A stretch of DNA of 64,000 bases from Rhodocyclales bacterium (GTDB lineage: Bacteria > Pseudomonadota > Gammaproteobacteria > Burkholderiales > Rhodocyclaceae): assembly GCA_028292485.1 (NCBI GenBank), contig JAQGMG010000003.1, positions 46,545 to 110,544 on the forward strand, written 5' to 3'. Position numbers and translations under genes: made by a program. Each line of letters opens with the position of its first letter. Position 1 is the first letter of the stretch. The notes under the pieces are model-generated. The model was not told the DNA's origin. It saw only the letters and a list, made by a program, of their open reading frames with translations, and made no database searches. Below are positions 48,846 through 58,309 of this stretch, in pieces.

Positions 48846-49451
48846 ATGAAAACAAATAAGGTAGTGGCAGGTGCATTGGTCGTTCTGTCGTCTGTTGTCA
48901 GCGTGGGCGCTCTGGCGTCTACCGATGCGCAGAACACCGATATCCGCAATGGCGGGTCCATCAGCACCGGCTCCGATCCGACAGCGGATTCGCCGACCAT
49001 GTCTGTGACGAGCGCATCGTCGAGCCGGGCAGAGTTCCGCTTCAAGACCTTTACAAGCGGCTCACACAGCCTTGAAGGCAAGATGAAGCTGGTCAAGCTT
49101 AGTGGCGGCAATACCAGCGTTGCACAGACCTTTTCCGAGACCGGCGGCAATCCGATCAGTCAGCTGGCCATCGACTCCGGCGGCTTCTTTTACGAAGTGC
49201 AACGCAGCACGGGGGATACTTCGAGCTCGCGTAGCTGCGGCCTGCCGAAGCTGAGCGTGGGTAGCACGGCGACCATCAAGCTGGTGTATGACGTGGCGAA
49301 GGGCCAGAGCACATCGTATGTGAATGGCTCCAAGTGCAAGACGATTACCAAGGCGGGCTGGAACAAGCTCTATACCAAGATCGGCGCGTACCAGACGGCA
49401 AGCGGAACAGGTTCCGTGACCGTGCAATGGACGAGCTTCACGGTCAAATAA
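48846..49451 (+). CDS. Secreted protein of unknown function, jelly-roll-like
   Basis: 201 residues with a clear signal peptide (VVAGALVVLSSVVSVGALA). The mature protein is rich in Ser, Thr, Gly and Lys and looks all-beta. Two segments loosely recall PL7-type alginate lyases and concanavalin-like jelly-rolls: RAEFRFKTF (about residue 61) and LYTKIGAYQT (about 178), near the RxELR and YFKAGxYxQ motifs of that family. Two cysteines may pair. The match is by eye and weak, so enzymatic activity should not be assumed. AAGGAG lies upstream of the ATG. It has its own terminators and stands alone. Confidence 0.7.
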   Translation: MKTNKVVAGALVVLSSVVSVGALASTDAQNTDIRNGGSISTGSDPTADSPTMSVTSASSSRAEFRFKTFTSGSHSLEGKMKLVKLSGGNTSVAQTFSETGGNPISQLAIDSGGFFYEVQRSTGDTSSSRSCGLPKLSVGSTATIKLVYDVAKGQSTSYVNGSKCKTITKAGWNKLYTKIGAYQTASGTGSVTVQWTSFTVK

Positions 49452-49474
49452 GAAAGAGGAAAGAACCTTCAGGC

Positions 49475-49533
49475 GACAACCCGTGCGAACGGGTTGTCAT
49501 TGCACCGGCGCTCGTTGTCTGAGCGCCGGTTTT
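49475..49533 (+). terminator. Tandem hairpins ending the secreted-protein gene
   Basis: First hairpin: a 10-bp stem GACAACCCGT/ACGGGTTGTC with a GCGA tetraloop (49475-49498). Second: CCGGCGCTC/GAGCGCCGG (49505-49529) followed by TTTT. The second is the likely intrinsic terminator; the first may stabilise the mRNA 3' end. Confidence 0.85.
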
Positions 49534-49560
49534 GCATTGCGGGAGCGGGGCTGGGGAAGT

Positions 49561-50829
49561 TCAGAGCCGGAAGGCACTGACGATCGAATTCATCTTGCCC
49601 GAGAATGCGTGCAGTTTTTCTGCCGAATGACTCATGCCTGTGACGGCGTTGTTATTGTTTTCCACCATGCGGGCGATGCGGTCAATGTTGCGGGCGATCT
49701 CGGCATTGGAGCGATTCTGTTCGCGTACCGAACCGGCAATGGCGTCGAGCTGATCGGTCGCACGTGCCACGGCCTGGTTGGCTGCGGTGAGCGCATCGAC
49801 GGTATCGTCCATGCCCGCCCGGCTATTGTCGATGGTGGACAGGCCGTGCTGTACGGCGCTCTCGAGGTCTTCCGCCTGAGCGTTCAAGGTGGCCGTGATC
49901 GCGTCGATTTCTGCCGCGGACTGACCTGATTTCTCGGCGAGCTTGCGCACTTCGTCGGCCACCACGGCAAAGCCGCGGCCAGCCTCGCCGGCGCGCGCCG
50001 CTTCAATCGCAGCGTTGAGTGCAAGCAGATTGGTCTGATCTGCAATCTCCCGCACCTGACGGGTCATCGAGCTGATGCGCTGCATGCTATGCACGGAATC
50101 CTGCGAAGCCGAGGCAACGCGCTGGATCACTTGTGCAGCTTCTTCGATGACATGTTTCACTTCATTGAGTTTGGCCTGCACGCTGCGCGATTGATCGAGA
50201 CTGTCGTGGGACAGGCGGTTGGCGTTGTCGGCATTCTCGGTGATGGTTTCCATGGCTTGCGACAGTTCCTGCATGGAGACAGCAGTCGATGAGGCTGCTT
50301 CGGATTGTTCGCTGGAAGAGTCCGATACCTTCGCCGCGTCGCTGGCAACGGCATCGACGCCTTGTTTGAGGGTGATGGCGCCATCGCGCATCTGCGCGAT
50401 CACGGCACCAAGTTCCTTGCGGATCGTTTCGGCAGATTCGGCAACATGGCGAAACTCGTTGCAGTGATTCAGGCTGATCGGACGGCTGAAGTCGCCCGCG
50501 GCCAGGCGTTTCAGATCGTTCGAAAGGGTGCTCGTGCGATCGACCAGATGCCGATGCAGCATCCACAGGAAGGCGCCAAGCGCTGCAATGCCGGCGATGG
50601 GCATGATTATCAGGCTCGTCCACAAGGCGTCATGCGCGCTGGCCAGTGCTGTCTGGGTGACCAGGCTTTGTTCGCCTGGCTGAATCTTGAGCAATTCCGC
50701 GCCAAGCGTTTGTACGGCAGACCACTGCGCTGCCAGACCGACACCACCTACGACGAGAACGCACACAGCGCCTACACCGCATACAAGAAGAAGTTGGCTA
50801 CGGATGCTGTTGAAAACGCCGCTGCTCAT
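49561..50829 (-). CDS. Methyl-accepting chemotaxis protein
   Basis: 422 residues. Two membrane helices (about 11-33 and 70-92) enclose a very short periplasmic segment of roughly 37 residues. A HAMP-like linker and a long cytoplasmic signalling domain follow, with the hairpin tip [40 protein letters not shown] centred near residue 280. The small external part argues against direct binding of a large ligand; it may sense the membrane state or a partner protein. There is no CheB/CheR tail pentapeptide. It is divergent from motD. Confidence 0.92.
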   Translation of the reverse strand: MSSGVFNSIRSQLLLVCGVGAVCVLVVGGVGLAAQWSAVQTLGAELLKIQPGEQSLVTQTALASAHDALWTSLIIMPIAGIAALGAFLWMLHRHLVDRTSTLSNDLKRLAAGDFSRPISLNHCNEFRHVAESAETIRKELGAVIAQMRDGAITLKQGVDAVASDAAKVSDSSSEQSEAASSTAVSMQELSQAMETITENADNANRLSHDSLDQSRSVQAKLNEVKHVIEEAAQVIQRVASASQDSVHSMQRISSMTRQVREIADQTNLLALNAAIEAARAGEAGRGFAVVADEVRKLAEKSGQSAAEIDAITATLNAQAEDLESAVQHGLSTIDNSRAGMDDTVDALTAANQAVARATDQLDAIAGSVREQNRSNAEIARNIDRIARMVENNNNAVTGMSHSAEKLHAFSGKMNSIVSAFRL

Positions 50830-51010
50830 GAAACGTGCTCCCTGAGGTTGGACTACTTCGAATAGTCCTAGTAACGGCAGACAAGGCGATCGTCTTTAGC
50901 ATCCCGCAAGCTGAAATCGGCCCGGTTTCCGGCAGTTATCCGCTCGCTGCCCGCGGCATGCCAATGCGAAACTCTGCACCAGCAACGGCACGACCTGGTC
51001 GATGGATTGA

Positions 51011-51037
51011 TCAAGTAGAAGCGACCGATGCCGATAT
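51011..51037 (+). promoter_or_regulatory. Candidate sigma-28 (FliA) promoter for motD
   Basis: TCAAGTAG, an 11-base spacer and GCCGATAT match the flagellar sigma-28 consensus (TAAAGTTT-N11-GCCGATAA) at 5 of 8 and 7 of 8 positions with the correct spacing. It lies 56 bases before the motD ATG. The functional fit to a flagellar gene raises confidence. Confidence 0.65.
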
Positions 51038-51092
51038 GCCTGCATGGGTAAATCAGCATCCCACCCACTCCAAAAACAGAAGGGCGAATGGC

Positions 51093-51977
51093 ATGGCAAG
51101 GCGGCGGCATGAAGAAGAGCACGAAAACCATGAGCGCTGGCTGGTCTCCTATGCTGACTTCATTACCTTGCTGTTTGCATTTTTCGTGGTCATGTATGCC
51201 GTCAGCTCGGTCAATGAAGGCAAGTACCGCGTATTGTCCGATTCCCTCGTCAATGCCTTTCGCAGTGCGGCCAACGTAGAGGGCGCATCGATCGTCTCGC
51301 CGCCGCGAGAGAGCGGCTCGCCCGTGCCCGTGATCATCGCGCGTGCGCCGAAGCCGGACCCGCAGGCCGAGGCTCAGCGCATAAAACAGCGCGCCAAGAT
51401 GCGTAACATGGCCGACGAAATTCGCAAGGTGCTCGAGCCACTGGTAAAAGGCGGCCAGGTCCGCGTGAACGAAGGTATCCACGGTATCTCCGTCGAAATC
51501 AACGCAAGCGTTCTCTTTGCCCCCGGCGAGGCGCTGCTCGGGCCACCGGCTGTGCGTGCATTGCAGGCAGTGGCCGAAGTCGTCGCGCCAGCCGATTTTC
51601 CGGTGACCATTGAAGGGCATACCGACACCATACCGATCAGCACCCCGAGTTTCCCTTCCAACTGGGAACTGTCTGCGGTGCGTGCTTCTTCGGTCGTGCG
51701 CCTGTTTGTGGGCAGCGGTGTCGATCCACGGCGCCTTACCGCCGCAGGTTATGGCGATCAAAGGCCGATTGCCGACAATTCAGTGCCGGAGGGGCGCGCA
51801 CGTAACCGGCGCGTCACCATTCTGATTGAATCGATGTTGCCGGAACTGGCCACCGCCAGTTCGCCAGCGCGTGTATCCTCTGCCGGCGGTGCGCTTGGAA
51901 CGCCTGAAGATCAGCCGCTTGGCATGTTGCCCCCGCCGTCAGCTGGCGCGCGCAAACCGGCTACTGCCGCGCCCTGA
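51093..51977 (+). CDS. motD: Flagellar motor stator protein MotD (MotB-like)
   Basis: 294 residues. The N-terminal helix reads RWLVSYADFITLLFAFFVVMYAVSS, with the proton-channel aspartate D22. A C-terminal OmpA-like peptidoglycan-binding domain follows (TIEGHTDTIPI, NWELSAVRASSVVRLF, GYGDQRPIADN). The RRRHEEEHENHERW start is typical of MotD rather than MotB. MotD normally pairs with MotC, which is not adjacent or anywhere in the window. The frame extends to 50835, but the ATG at 51093 with AAGGG upstream gives the family start. Confidence 0.9.
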   Translation: MARRRHEEEHENHERWLVSYADFITLLFAFFVVMYAVSSVNEGKYRVLSDSLVNAFRSAANVEGASIVSPPRESGSPVPVIIARAPKPDPQAEAQRIKQRAKMRNMADEIRKVLEPLVKGGQVRVNEGIHGISVEINASVLFAPGEALLGPPAVRALQAVAEVVAPADFPVTIEGHTDTIPISTPSFPSNWELSAVRASSVVRLFVGSGVDPRRLTAAGYGDQRPIADNSVPEGRARNRRVTILIESMLPELATASSPARVSSAGGALGTPEDQPLGMLPPPSAGARKPATAAP

Positions 51978-52143
51978 TCCGTTGTCAGGGCATCGTCGTG
52001 AGGTGCAAACACGGCCGCTACGGATCAGGTCGTGGCTGACCCAGCGATGGATTCACCTGAATGCGTCTGCCTGATATTTCTTTCATATTCGATTGGCATG
52101 CCTGTGCCCGGGCGCCTCTTCGATTGCTGCCAATAGTAATTTG

Positions 52144-53046
52144 ATGCTTCGTTTACTTCCCCAGGCTGGCACACCGCGTGTGCCACTGCGCGGCATGCTG
52201 GTCTACGCGCTGGCTTTGCTGTTGTTCTCAGGCATGGACGCCGTATCCAAGTACCTCGCTCTGCGCCACCCCGTGCCACAAGTGGCGTGGATGCGCTACA
52301 GCGTCCATCTGCTGCTGATGACGGTGATCTTTGCGCCAGCAATGGGCCGTGGCCTGGTCAGCACGCAGCGCGGCGGGCTCGTCTTCGCGCGCGCCATGTG
52401 CCTGGTCGGCATCACGCTGTGCATGATGTTCGCGTTGCGACGGCTGCCGCTTGCAGAGGCAACCTCGATCCTGTTCGTCGCACCGCTACTGGTCGTGCTG
52501 CTGGCCCGGCCTGTGCTGCAGGAGCGCATCGGCGTTGTGCGCTGGAGCGCCGTGCTGGTGGGGTTTTGCGGTGTGCTGCTGGTGGTGCGGCCGAGCGGTG
52601 CCCTCGATGGCATCGGTGTGGCATTCGCGCTGGTCACTGCGCTGTCGAGTACGGTTTACCAGTTGCTGACGCGCATCCTCAGCCATACGGAGAATCCGGT
52701 TGTCATGCTCTACTATTCTGCGCTGGCAGGAACGATCGTATTCGGCCTGAGCCTGCCATGGTTCTGGTTCGACGCGATGCCTTCAACGCTGGAGGCTTTG
52801 CTCTATTGCAGCCTCGGCTTGCTCGGTTTCGTCGGTCACCTGTGCTTCACACTGGCATTCCGCGATGCACCGGCTTCCCTGCTCGCGCCTGTTACTTACC
52901 TGCAACTGGTCTGGGCCGGTTTGCTGGGCTGGCTGATCTTTGGCCAGATACCCGATGGCTACACCCTGTTCGGCATGTCGATCGTGGCGGCCTCGGGCGT
53001 AGCGGTGGCCATCATGGGCCGGCAACCGGAGCCGGTGGTGAAGTGA
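52144..53046 (+). CDS. DMT-family (EamA) transporter
   Basis: 300 residues with ten predicted membrane helices in two EamA repeats, as in the drug/metabolite exporter group. The substrate is unknown. The ATG at 52144 is preferred over a TTG at 52093 because the latter adds a hydrophilic tail not typical of the family; neither has a strong ribosome site. It is convergent with the glutamate-synthase-like gene, whose stop is 6 bases away. Confidence 0.86.
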   Translation: MLRLLPQAGTPRVPLRGMLVYALALLLFSGMDAVSKYLALRHPVPQVAWMRYSVHLLLMTVIFAPAMGRGLVSTQRGGLVFARAMCLVGITLCMMFALRRLPLAEATSILFVAPLLVVLLARPVLQERIGVVRWSAVLVGFCGVLLVVRPSGALDGIGVAFALVTALSSTVYQLLTRILSHTENPVVMLYYSALAGTIVFGLSLPWFWFDAMPSTLEALLYCSLGLLGFVGHLCFTLAFRDAPASLLAPVTYLQLVWAGLLGWLIFGQIPDGYTLFGMSIVAASGVAVAIMGRQPEPVVK

Positions 53047-53052
53047 AGATCT

Positions 53053-54543
53053 TCATGCGCTCGCAGGATACGGGTAGATCGTGGATAGCGCTTCGGAACG
53101 ACCCGTCGGTTGCGTGATGCGTACATGCTCGCGGCGGAATTCACGTGCATGATGCAGCCCGCATGAGTGCGCGATCATGTCGATCTCGCGGTTCATGCTG
53201 CTGCAATAATTGGCCACGCGCGTCGTCTTGTCTTCGACGACCAGGCCACGCTGCAATTTCGGGTTGTGCGTGGTGACGCCGGTCGGGCAGGTGTTGGTGT
53301 GACACCGTAGTGCCTGGATGCAGCCGAGTGCAAACATGAAGCCGCGCGCCGTGGTGACGAAATCCGCGCCACAGGCCAGGGCCCAAGCCGCACGTGCCGA
53401 GGTGACGATCTTGCCCGAGGCAACAACCTTTACGCGCTCTTTCATGCCTGCTGCGATCAGCGAATCCACCACACGCGGCAGGGCTTCATTGATTGACAGT
53501 GCAACGTGATCGGCGAGTGCCTGCGGCGCGGCGCCCGAGCCGCCTTCGCCACCGTCGATGACGATGAAATCCGGCGCGTCCTGCAAGCCGCGGCGCAATG
53601 TCGCTTCGCACAATTCATTCATGAACTGCCAGCCACCGATAGCCGTTTTCAGGCCGACAGGTTTGCCGGTGATGTCGCGCACGCGTGCAATGAAATCGAG
53701 AAGCTGTTCGATGTTGGCGATATCGAGATGCCGGTTCGGGCTGATCGAATCGTGACCCGCCGGAATGCCGCGGATACGTGCAATTTCCGGGGTGACTTTG
53801 GCCCCCGGCAGCACGCCGCCCTTGCCCGGTTTTGCGCCTTGGGCAAGTTTGATTTCGAATGCGCGTACCGTCTCGTAAGCGGCTATTTCACGCAGGCGTT
53901 CCGGCGAGAAAGTTCCGTTGCTGTCGCGTACGCCGTATTTGGCAGTACCGATCTGCATGATGATGTCGCAACCGCCTTCCAGATGATAGGGCGACAGGCC
54001 GCCTTCGCCCGTACCCATCCAGCATTCCGCAATGCGTGCGCCATTCGACAGGGCCTGCACTGCTGGTTTTGAGATGGCACCAAAACTCATGCCGCTGATG
54101 TTGACGATGGAGCGCGCTGCAAACGGCGTCTGGCAAAAGTCGGCGCCAATGAGCAGAGGTGGTGTGGGCAGCCGGTCTTCCTCCAGGATGGGGAAGGGCG
54201 CGTTCACGAAAATCAGCGCACCCGGCTCCTGCAGGCGATAGGTCGAGCCGAAACCGATGACGCCGCCTTCATCTTTTGCCAGGCGATAGATCCACGAGCG
54301 TGTCGAACGATCGAACGGCATCTCGTCGCGATCACCGAGGAAGAAGTACTGACGGAAGTACTCGCCCAGCTGTTCGAAGAAATAACGCAACCGGCCAACC
54401 AGGGGATAGTTGCGCAGGATGGTGTGCTTCTTCTGCGTAATGTCCTGCACATACCCGTACACCAGCAGGGCGAGGAAAACGAGTGCCAGTACGGTTCCGA
54501 GACTGACACTCAGGATGGTAACAATGCTCGGCGCGACATCCAT
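53053..54543 (-). CDS. FMN-binding glutamate synthase family protein (membrane-anchored)
   Basis: 496 residues. One N-terminal membrane helix ([24 protein letters not shown]) is followed by a glutamate-synthase alpha/beta barrel ([53 protein letters not shown]). The 3Fe-4S cluster cysteines are present in [17 protein letters not shown]. It lacks the glutaminase domain of true GltB, so it probably acts as an FMN oxidoreductase; the substrate is unknown. The ATG at 54543 has GGGAG upstream. It is divergent from nadC. Confidence 0.88.
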   Translation of the reverse strand: MDVAPSIVTILSVSLGTVLALVFLALLVYGYVQDITQKKHTILRNYPLVGRLRYFFEQLGEYFRQYFFLGDRDEMPFDRSTRSWIYRLAKDEGGVIGFGSTYRLQEPGALIFVNAPFPILEEDRLPTPPLLIGADFCQTPFAARSIVNISGMSFGAISKPAVQALSNGARIAECWMGTGEGGLSPYHLEGGCDIIMQIGTAKYGVRDSNGTFSPERLREIAAYETVRAFEIKLAQGAKPGKGGVLPGAKVTPEIARIRGIPAGHDSISPNRHLDIANIEQLLDFIARVRDITGKPVGLKTAIGGWQFMNELCEATLRRGLQDAPDFIVIDGGEGGSGAAPQALADHVALSINEALPRVVDSLIAAGMKERVKVVASGKIVTSARAAWALACGADFVTTARGFMFALGCIQALRCHTNTCPTGVTTHNPKLQRGLVVEDKTTRVANYCSSMNREIDMIAHSCGLHHAREFRREHVRITQPTGRSEALSTIYPYPASA

Positions 54544-54603
54544 CAAACGCTCTCCCTGCGTGTACAATCGGTTTATCAGATCACGAGGTGGCACCCCCAG
54601 ACC

Positions 54604-55476
54604 ATGGCATTGACTCAAAAATCACTTCAGCAGATGAGCCAGCAATTGCGTGTCGAGATTCAGCGGGAAGTTGCCAGCGCACTTGCCGAGGATGTCGGCA
54701 CGGGCGATCTTACAGCACAGTTGATTCCGGTCACGGCCACTGCAACAGGACGCGTATCGACGCGGCAAGACGCGATTCTTTGCGGTGTCGCCTGGTTCGA
54801 CACCGTATTCCAGATGCTCGACCCGGAGTCTTCGGTTGTCTGGCATGCGCACGATGGTGAGCAGATCAAGGCCGGCCAGGCCCTTTGCGATATCTTCGCA
54901 AGTGCCCGTAGTTTGCTGACTGCCGAGCGCACTGCGCTGAACTTCCTGCAATTGCTGTCGGGTACAGCGACGACGACTGCACGCTTCGTTGCCGCCGTGG
55001 CGGGCACCAAAGCGCATATCGTCGACACGCGCAAGACCTTGCCGGGTTTGCGCCTCGCGCAGAAATATGCAGTCTGCATGGGTGGCGGTCACAATCACCG
55101 CATTGGTCTCTACGACGGCGTGTTGATCAAGGAAAACCACATCATTGCCGCCGGCGGCGTCAAACAGGCGTTGAAGCGTGCGCTGGAAATCGCGCCTTCG
55201 AATGCCTTCATCGAGATCGAAGTGGAAAGCCTCGACGAGCTGGACGAAGCGCTGGAAGCCGGCGCCAAGATGATCCTGCTCGATAATATGTCAGTGGACG
55301 AAATGCGTGAGGCGGTCAGCATTACGGCAGGCCGCGCGCAGCTCGAAGCCTCTGGCGGTGTCGGTCTGGAGCGTGTGCGTGAGATTGCCGAGACGGGCGT
55401 GGATCGTATTTCCGTCGGTGGACTGACCAAGGATGTTCGCGCAGTCGATCTGTCGCTGCGTCATATCGAAGAATGA
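54604..55476 (+). CDS. nadC: Nicotinate-nucleotide pyrophosphorylase (carboxylating)
   Basis: 290 residues. Quinolinate phosphoribosyltransferase, the last step of de novo nicotinate mononucleotide synthesis. Visible are [54 protein letters not shown] and the C-terminal [28 protein letters not shown]. The frame is open upstream to 54424, overlapping the divergent gene; the ATG at 54604 was chosen. nadA and nadB are not here. Confidence 0.95.
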   Translation: MALTQKSLQQMSQQLRVEIQREVASALAEDVGTGDLTAQLIPVTATATGRVSTRQDAILCGVAWFDTVFQMLDPESSVVWHAHDGEQIKAGQALCDIFASARSLLTAERTALNFLQLLSGTATTTARFVAAVAGTKAHIVDTRKTLPGLRLAQKYAVCMGGGHNHRIGLYDGVLIKENHIIAAGGVKQALKRALEIAPSNAFIEIEVESLDELDEALEAGAKMILLDNMSVDEMREAVSITAGRAQLEASGGVGLERVREIAETGVDRISVGGLTKDVRAVDLSLRHIEE

Positions 55477-55568
55477 CGGAAGAGCAATAGAAGAGTAGTC
55501 GAAGAAGCAGTACTGGATTTGTGCGGACGGCGCGCCGCTTCGCCGCGATGGTGCCCTTGTGCCGAGAA

Positions 55569-55727
55569 ATGTTGCCGGAGTGTTTGCCTGTGTGGTTCTA
55601 CGTTTATTACTGCGTTGCAATTGCGACACTCATCCTGCATTTCACGGGATTTCTCGGGCGTCGTAATCTGGAGTGGTTGATCTACGTACTGGCGGTGACA
55701 GTCTTCCCGGCAGTCATCTATCTCTAG
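55569..55727 (+). CDS. Small two-helix membrane protein
   Basis: 52 residues with two hydrophobic segments (VWFYVYYCVAIATLILHFTGFL and LIYVLAVTVFPAVIYL) separated by RRNLEW. It is followed after 20 bases by a good terminator, which supports a real gene. The start could also be the ATG at 55548 or a GTG at 55521; none has a clear ribosome site. Function unknown. It may be co-transcribed with nadC. Confidence 0.5.
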   Translation: MLPECLPVWFYVYYCVAIATLILHFTGFLGRRNLEWLIYVLAVTVFPAVIYL

Positions 55728-55746
55728 CGCCAGCGCGTGACGAAAC

Positions 55747-55778
55747 AAAAAAGCCCCGATCGTAATCGGGGCTTTTTT
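55747..55778. terminator. Bidirectional terminator between the small membrane protein and sodB
   Basis: GCCCCGAT (55753-55760) pairs with ATCGGGGC (55765-55772) around CGTA, with six As before and six Ts after. Confidence 0.95.
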
Positions 55779-55798
55779 AATAACGCTGGCGATAGTGC

Positions 55799-56380
55799 TT
55801 ACGCGAAATTCGCAGCAGCAAAGTCCCAGTTGGCCAGGCTCGCGAGAAAAGTCTCAACGAACTTCGGGCGCGCATTGCGGTAATCGATGTAGTAGGCGTG
55901 TTCCCATACGTCGATTGTCAGCAGCGCTTTGTCGCCGGTAGTCAGCGGTGTGCCGGCCGGGCCCATGTTGACGATGTCGACGCTGCCGTCAGCCTTCTTC
56001 ACCAGCCAGGTCCAGCCGGAGCCGAAGTTGCCAACCGCACTCTTGGTGAAAGCTTCCTTGAACGCATCGAAACTGCCCCACTTGGCGTTGATGGCATCGG
56101 CCAGCGCGCCAGTCGGTGCGCCACCACCATTGGGCTTCAGGCAATTCCAGAAGAAGGTGTGGTTCCACACCTGGGCTGAATTGTTATAGATGCCGCCGGA
56201 CGACTTCTTGATGATTTCTTCGAGCGAGGCATTTTCGAATTCGGTGCCGGGAATCAGGTTATTCAGATTCGTCACGTAGGCTTGGTGATGCTTGCTGTAG
56301 TGATAATCGAACGTCTCGGCAGACATGTGCGGAGCCAACGCGTCTTTCGCGAAAGGCAGGGGAGGGAGGGTATGTACCAC
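55799..56380 (-). CDS. sodB: Superoxide dismutase [Fe]
   Basis: 193 residues. Metal ligands H27, H74, D157 and H161 (in [11 protein letters not shown]) are all present. Q70 in the [13 protein letters not shown] segment is the iron-type marker. Cytoplasmic; no signal peptide. The start is GTG at 56380, behind AAGGAG at ideal spacing. It lies 121 bases downstream of xseA on the same strand; the gap holds the inverted repeat GACTA-GTT-TAGTC at about 56413-56425. Confidence 0.95.
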   Translation of the reverse strand: MVHTLPPLPFAKDALAPHMSAETFDYHYSKHHQAYVTNLNNLIPGTEFENASLEEIIKKSSGGIYNNSAQVWNHTFFWNCLKPNGGGAPTGALADAINAKWGSFDAFKEAFTKSAVGNFGSGWTWLVKKADGSVDIVNMGPAGTPLTTGDKALLTIDVWEHAYYIDYRNARPKFVETFLASLANWDFAAANFA

Positions 56381-56501
56381 TTTGATCTCCTTATTTGGGT
56401 TGCGCGGGGAAGTTGACTAGTTTAGTCGGGAACAGCTGCCGGTGACAATCTCGCGGTGCCGATCAGGACCGGCGCGGCGCAATTTGCCGCGCACCAGAAG
56501 A

Positions 56502-57872
56502 TCATGACCGGGTGTCGCGCACCTCTGTGGTGGCACGTCCCTTGGCCAGCACCACTTCGAGCTTGTCGCCGATATCAAGCCTCGTTGCATCGCGTACCAG
56601 CTCGCCGGCTTCATTGCGCACCATGGCATAGCCGCGTTGCAATACTGCTTCAGGATTGAGATGACCCAGGCTCGATTCGAGCGAGCGCAGCTTGTCGAGA
56701 CGTTGTGCATGATTTTGCCGCAGCGCTGATGCAAGGCGTGCACCAAGGACGTCCAGCGCGACCTGTTGCGGCAGCACATCGGGAGCGCGCCGCTCCAGGC
56801 GGGTCTCCAGGTTATGCAGATGTCGTGAGCGGGCATCCTGTTGCCTGATCGCGGCGTGGCGCAGGCGCAGGGCCAGTTGCGCCAGCACCGCACGATGGCG
56901 TGCCATGCGTTCGCGCGGATGAACCAGGCGGCGTTCAAGCAGATCGAGCGTCTGCGCATATTGCGCCAGTCGCCGTGCTGCGGCACGCTGCAGGTCCATG
57001 GCGACGCCGGGCAGGCTCTGACGCAATTCAAGCAGGCCGGCACTGAGAATCTCTGCCGCAGCTGTTGGCGTGGCAGCACGGACATCGGCAGCAAAATCTG
57101 CCAACGTCATATCCGTTTCGTGGCCGACGCCGCAGATGACGGGAATGGCGCAGGCGCGGATGGCACGCACCACGGCTTCGTGGTTGAACGCCCAAAGATC
57201 CTCAAGGCTGCCCCCGCCTCGGCAGACGAGCAGTGTTTCGATGCCATCGACCTTGCTGCGCGTGCTGGCTGTGAGGATGGCCTGCGCGATCAGTTCGCCC
57301 GCCGCTTCGCCCTGCACGAGCGTCGGGTAAAGAATCAGGTCGAGTCCCGGTGCACGACGCTGCAACGTGATCAACACGTCATGCAGTGCGGCGGCTGCGG
57401 GCGAGGTGACTATGCCGATGCGCTGGGGCAGGCGTGGCAAAGCCCGCTTGAGCGCGCTGGCGAAGAGTCCCTCGGCCTCAAGGCGTGCCTTGAGGCGCAT
57501 GAATGCCTCGAACAGATTGCCTTGTCCGGCGCGACGAATGTGCTCGACGCTCAGTTGCAGTTCGCCGCGTGGTTCATATACGGTGACCTGGGCGCGCACT
57601 TCGATCTGCATGCCATCGATCAGCTGAAAAGCCAGCAGTTGTGCCTTGTTGCGCCACATCGCGCAGCGTAGCTGGCCACCAGTGTCCTTCAGGGTGAAAT
57701 ACAGATGGCCGGAACCGGCGCGGACCAGATTGGAAACTTCGCCCGATACCCAGCCTAGCGGAAACCCGCTTTCGAGATGCCGGCGTATGTGTCGGACAAA
57801 ATCCGACACTGGCGTGGCTGCGGCGCTGACACTGGACGGGGTGGTGGAGGGGGTGAGCGGGAGGTCTTGCAT
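56502..57872 (-). CDS. xseA: Exodeoxyribonuclease VII large subunit
   Basis: 456 residues. An N-terminal OB-fold (GWVSGEVSNLVRAGSGHLYFTLKD) is followed by the ExoVII large-subunit core (RIGIVTSPAAAALHDVL, RGGGSLEDLWAFN, ICGVGHETDMTLADFAADVRA), a long coiled-coil region rich in Arg, Leu and Ala, and a C-terminal LQRGYAMV block. The ATG at 57872 was preferred to an upstream extension (57947). The small subunit xseB is not adjacent. Confidence 0.95.
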   Translation of the reverse strand: MQDLPLTPSTTPSSVSAAATPVSDFVRHIRRHLESGFPLGWVSGEVSNLVRAGSGHLYFTLKDTGGQLRCAMWRNKAQLLAFQLIDGMQIEVRAQVTVYEPRGELQLSVEHIRRAGQGNLFEAFMRLKARLEAEGLFASALKRALPRLPQRIGIVTSPAAAALHDVLITLQRRAPGLDLILYPTLVQGEAAGELIAQAILTASTRSKVDGIETLLVCRGGGSLEDLWAFNHEAVVRAIRACAIPVICGVGHETDMTLADFAADVRAATPTAAAEILSAGLLELRQSLPGVAMDLQRAAARRLAQYAQTLDLLERRLVHPRERMARHRAVLAQLALRLRHAAIRQQDARSRHLHNLETRLERRAPDVLPQQVALDVLGARLASALRQNHAQRLDKLRSLESSLGHLNPEAVLQRGYAMVRNEAGELVRDATRLDIGDKLEVVLAKGRATTEVRDTRS

Positions 57873-58079
57873 GGCGCCGATTCTAGCTAAATCCACAGCG
57901 TGGCACGGGAAACATTCGGACGACGCCAGAAATATGCCCAAGAACACCGTTGACAGAATTAAGAATATGTAAGTATTTGATTTATATAGGCTGTAACGAT
58001 AGCTTCATTTTTGATCGAAGTATCAAAAATCCTTTTGGGAGGCCTACTTAGCGCACCCATCCAAGAGCTACCCACACAG

Positions 58080-58102
58080 TTGTCCACAGATTCTGTGGAT
58101 TG
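58080..58102. promoter_or_regulatory. Paired DnaA-box-like inverted repeat
   Basis: TTGTCCACA (58080-58088) and TGTGGATTG (58094-58102) form the inverted repeat TCCACAG-ATT-CTGTGGA. The first differs from the DnaA consensus TTATCCACA at one position, the second at two. It lies in the 437-base gap between xseA and exbB, next to an AT-rich stretch (57950-58010) that is otherwise empty. It could be a DnaA-responsive promoter site or a plain hairpin; there is no origin-type box cluster. Confidence 0.35.
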
Positions 58103-58309
58103 TAATTTTTGAGATCAAATGCGCTGGATCCGCATCGAAATCCAACTCGGGTAATCACGTATATCGGGTGACGATGTGTTGTTCAGGGAACAGGCAGACG
58201 ACCTTGCTTCACCATCCGGCGATCTGTGCTTGCCCGCTTGCCACGTCAAGGCTACAGTTCGGCGCTACTTCAATCCGTCATCGCTTACTTAACCCCGGGA
58301 GTTTCGCAC

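Noticed and set aside
50896..50935. Sigma-28 promoter for the chemoreceptor gene on the minus strand
   Set aside because: A GCCGATTT-like -10 is present, but the -35 position does not match the consensus; too weak to list.
58080..58102. Replication origin near the DnaA-like boxes
   Set aside because: Only two imperfect boxes, no box cluster or unwinding repeats, and no dnaA, dnaN or gidA neighbours.
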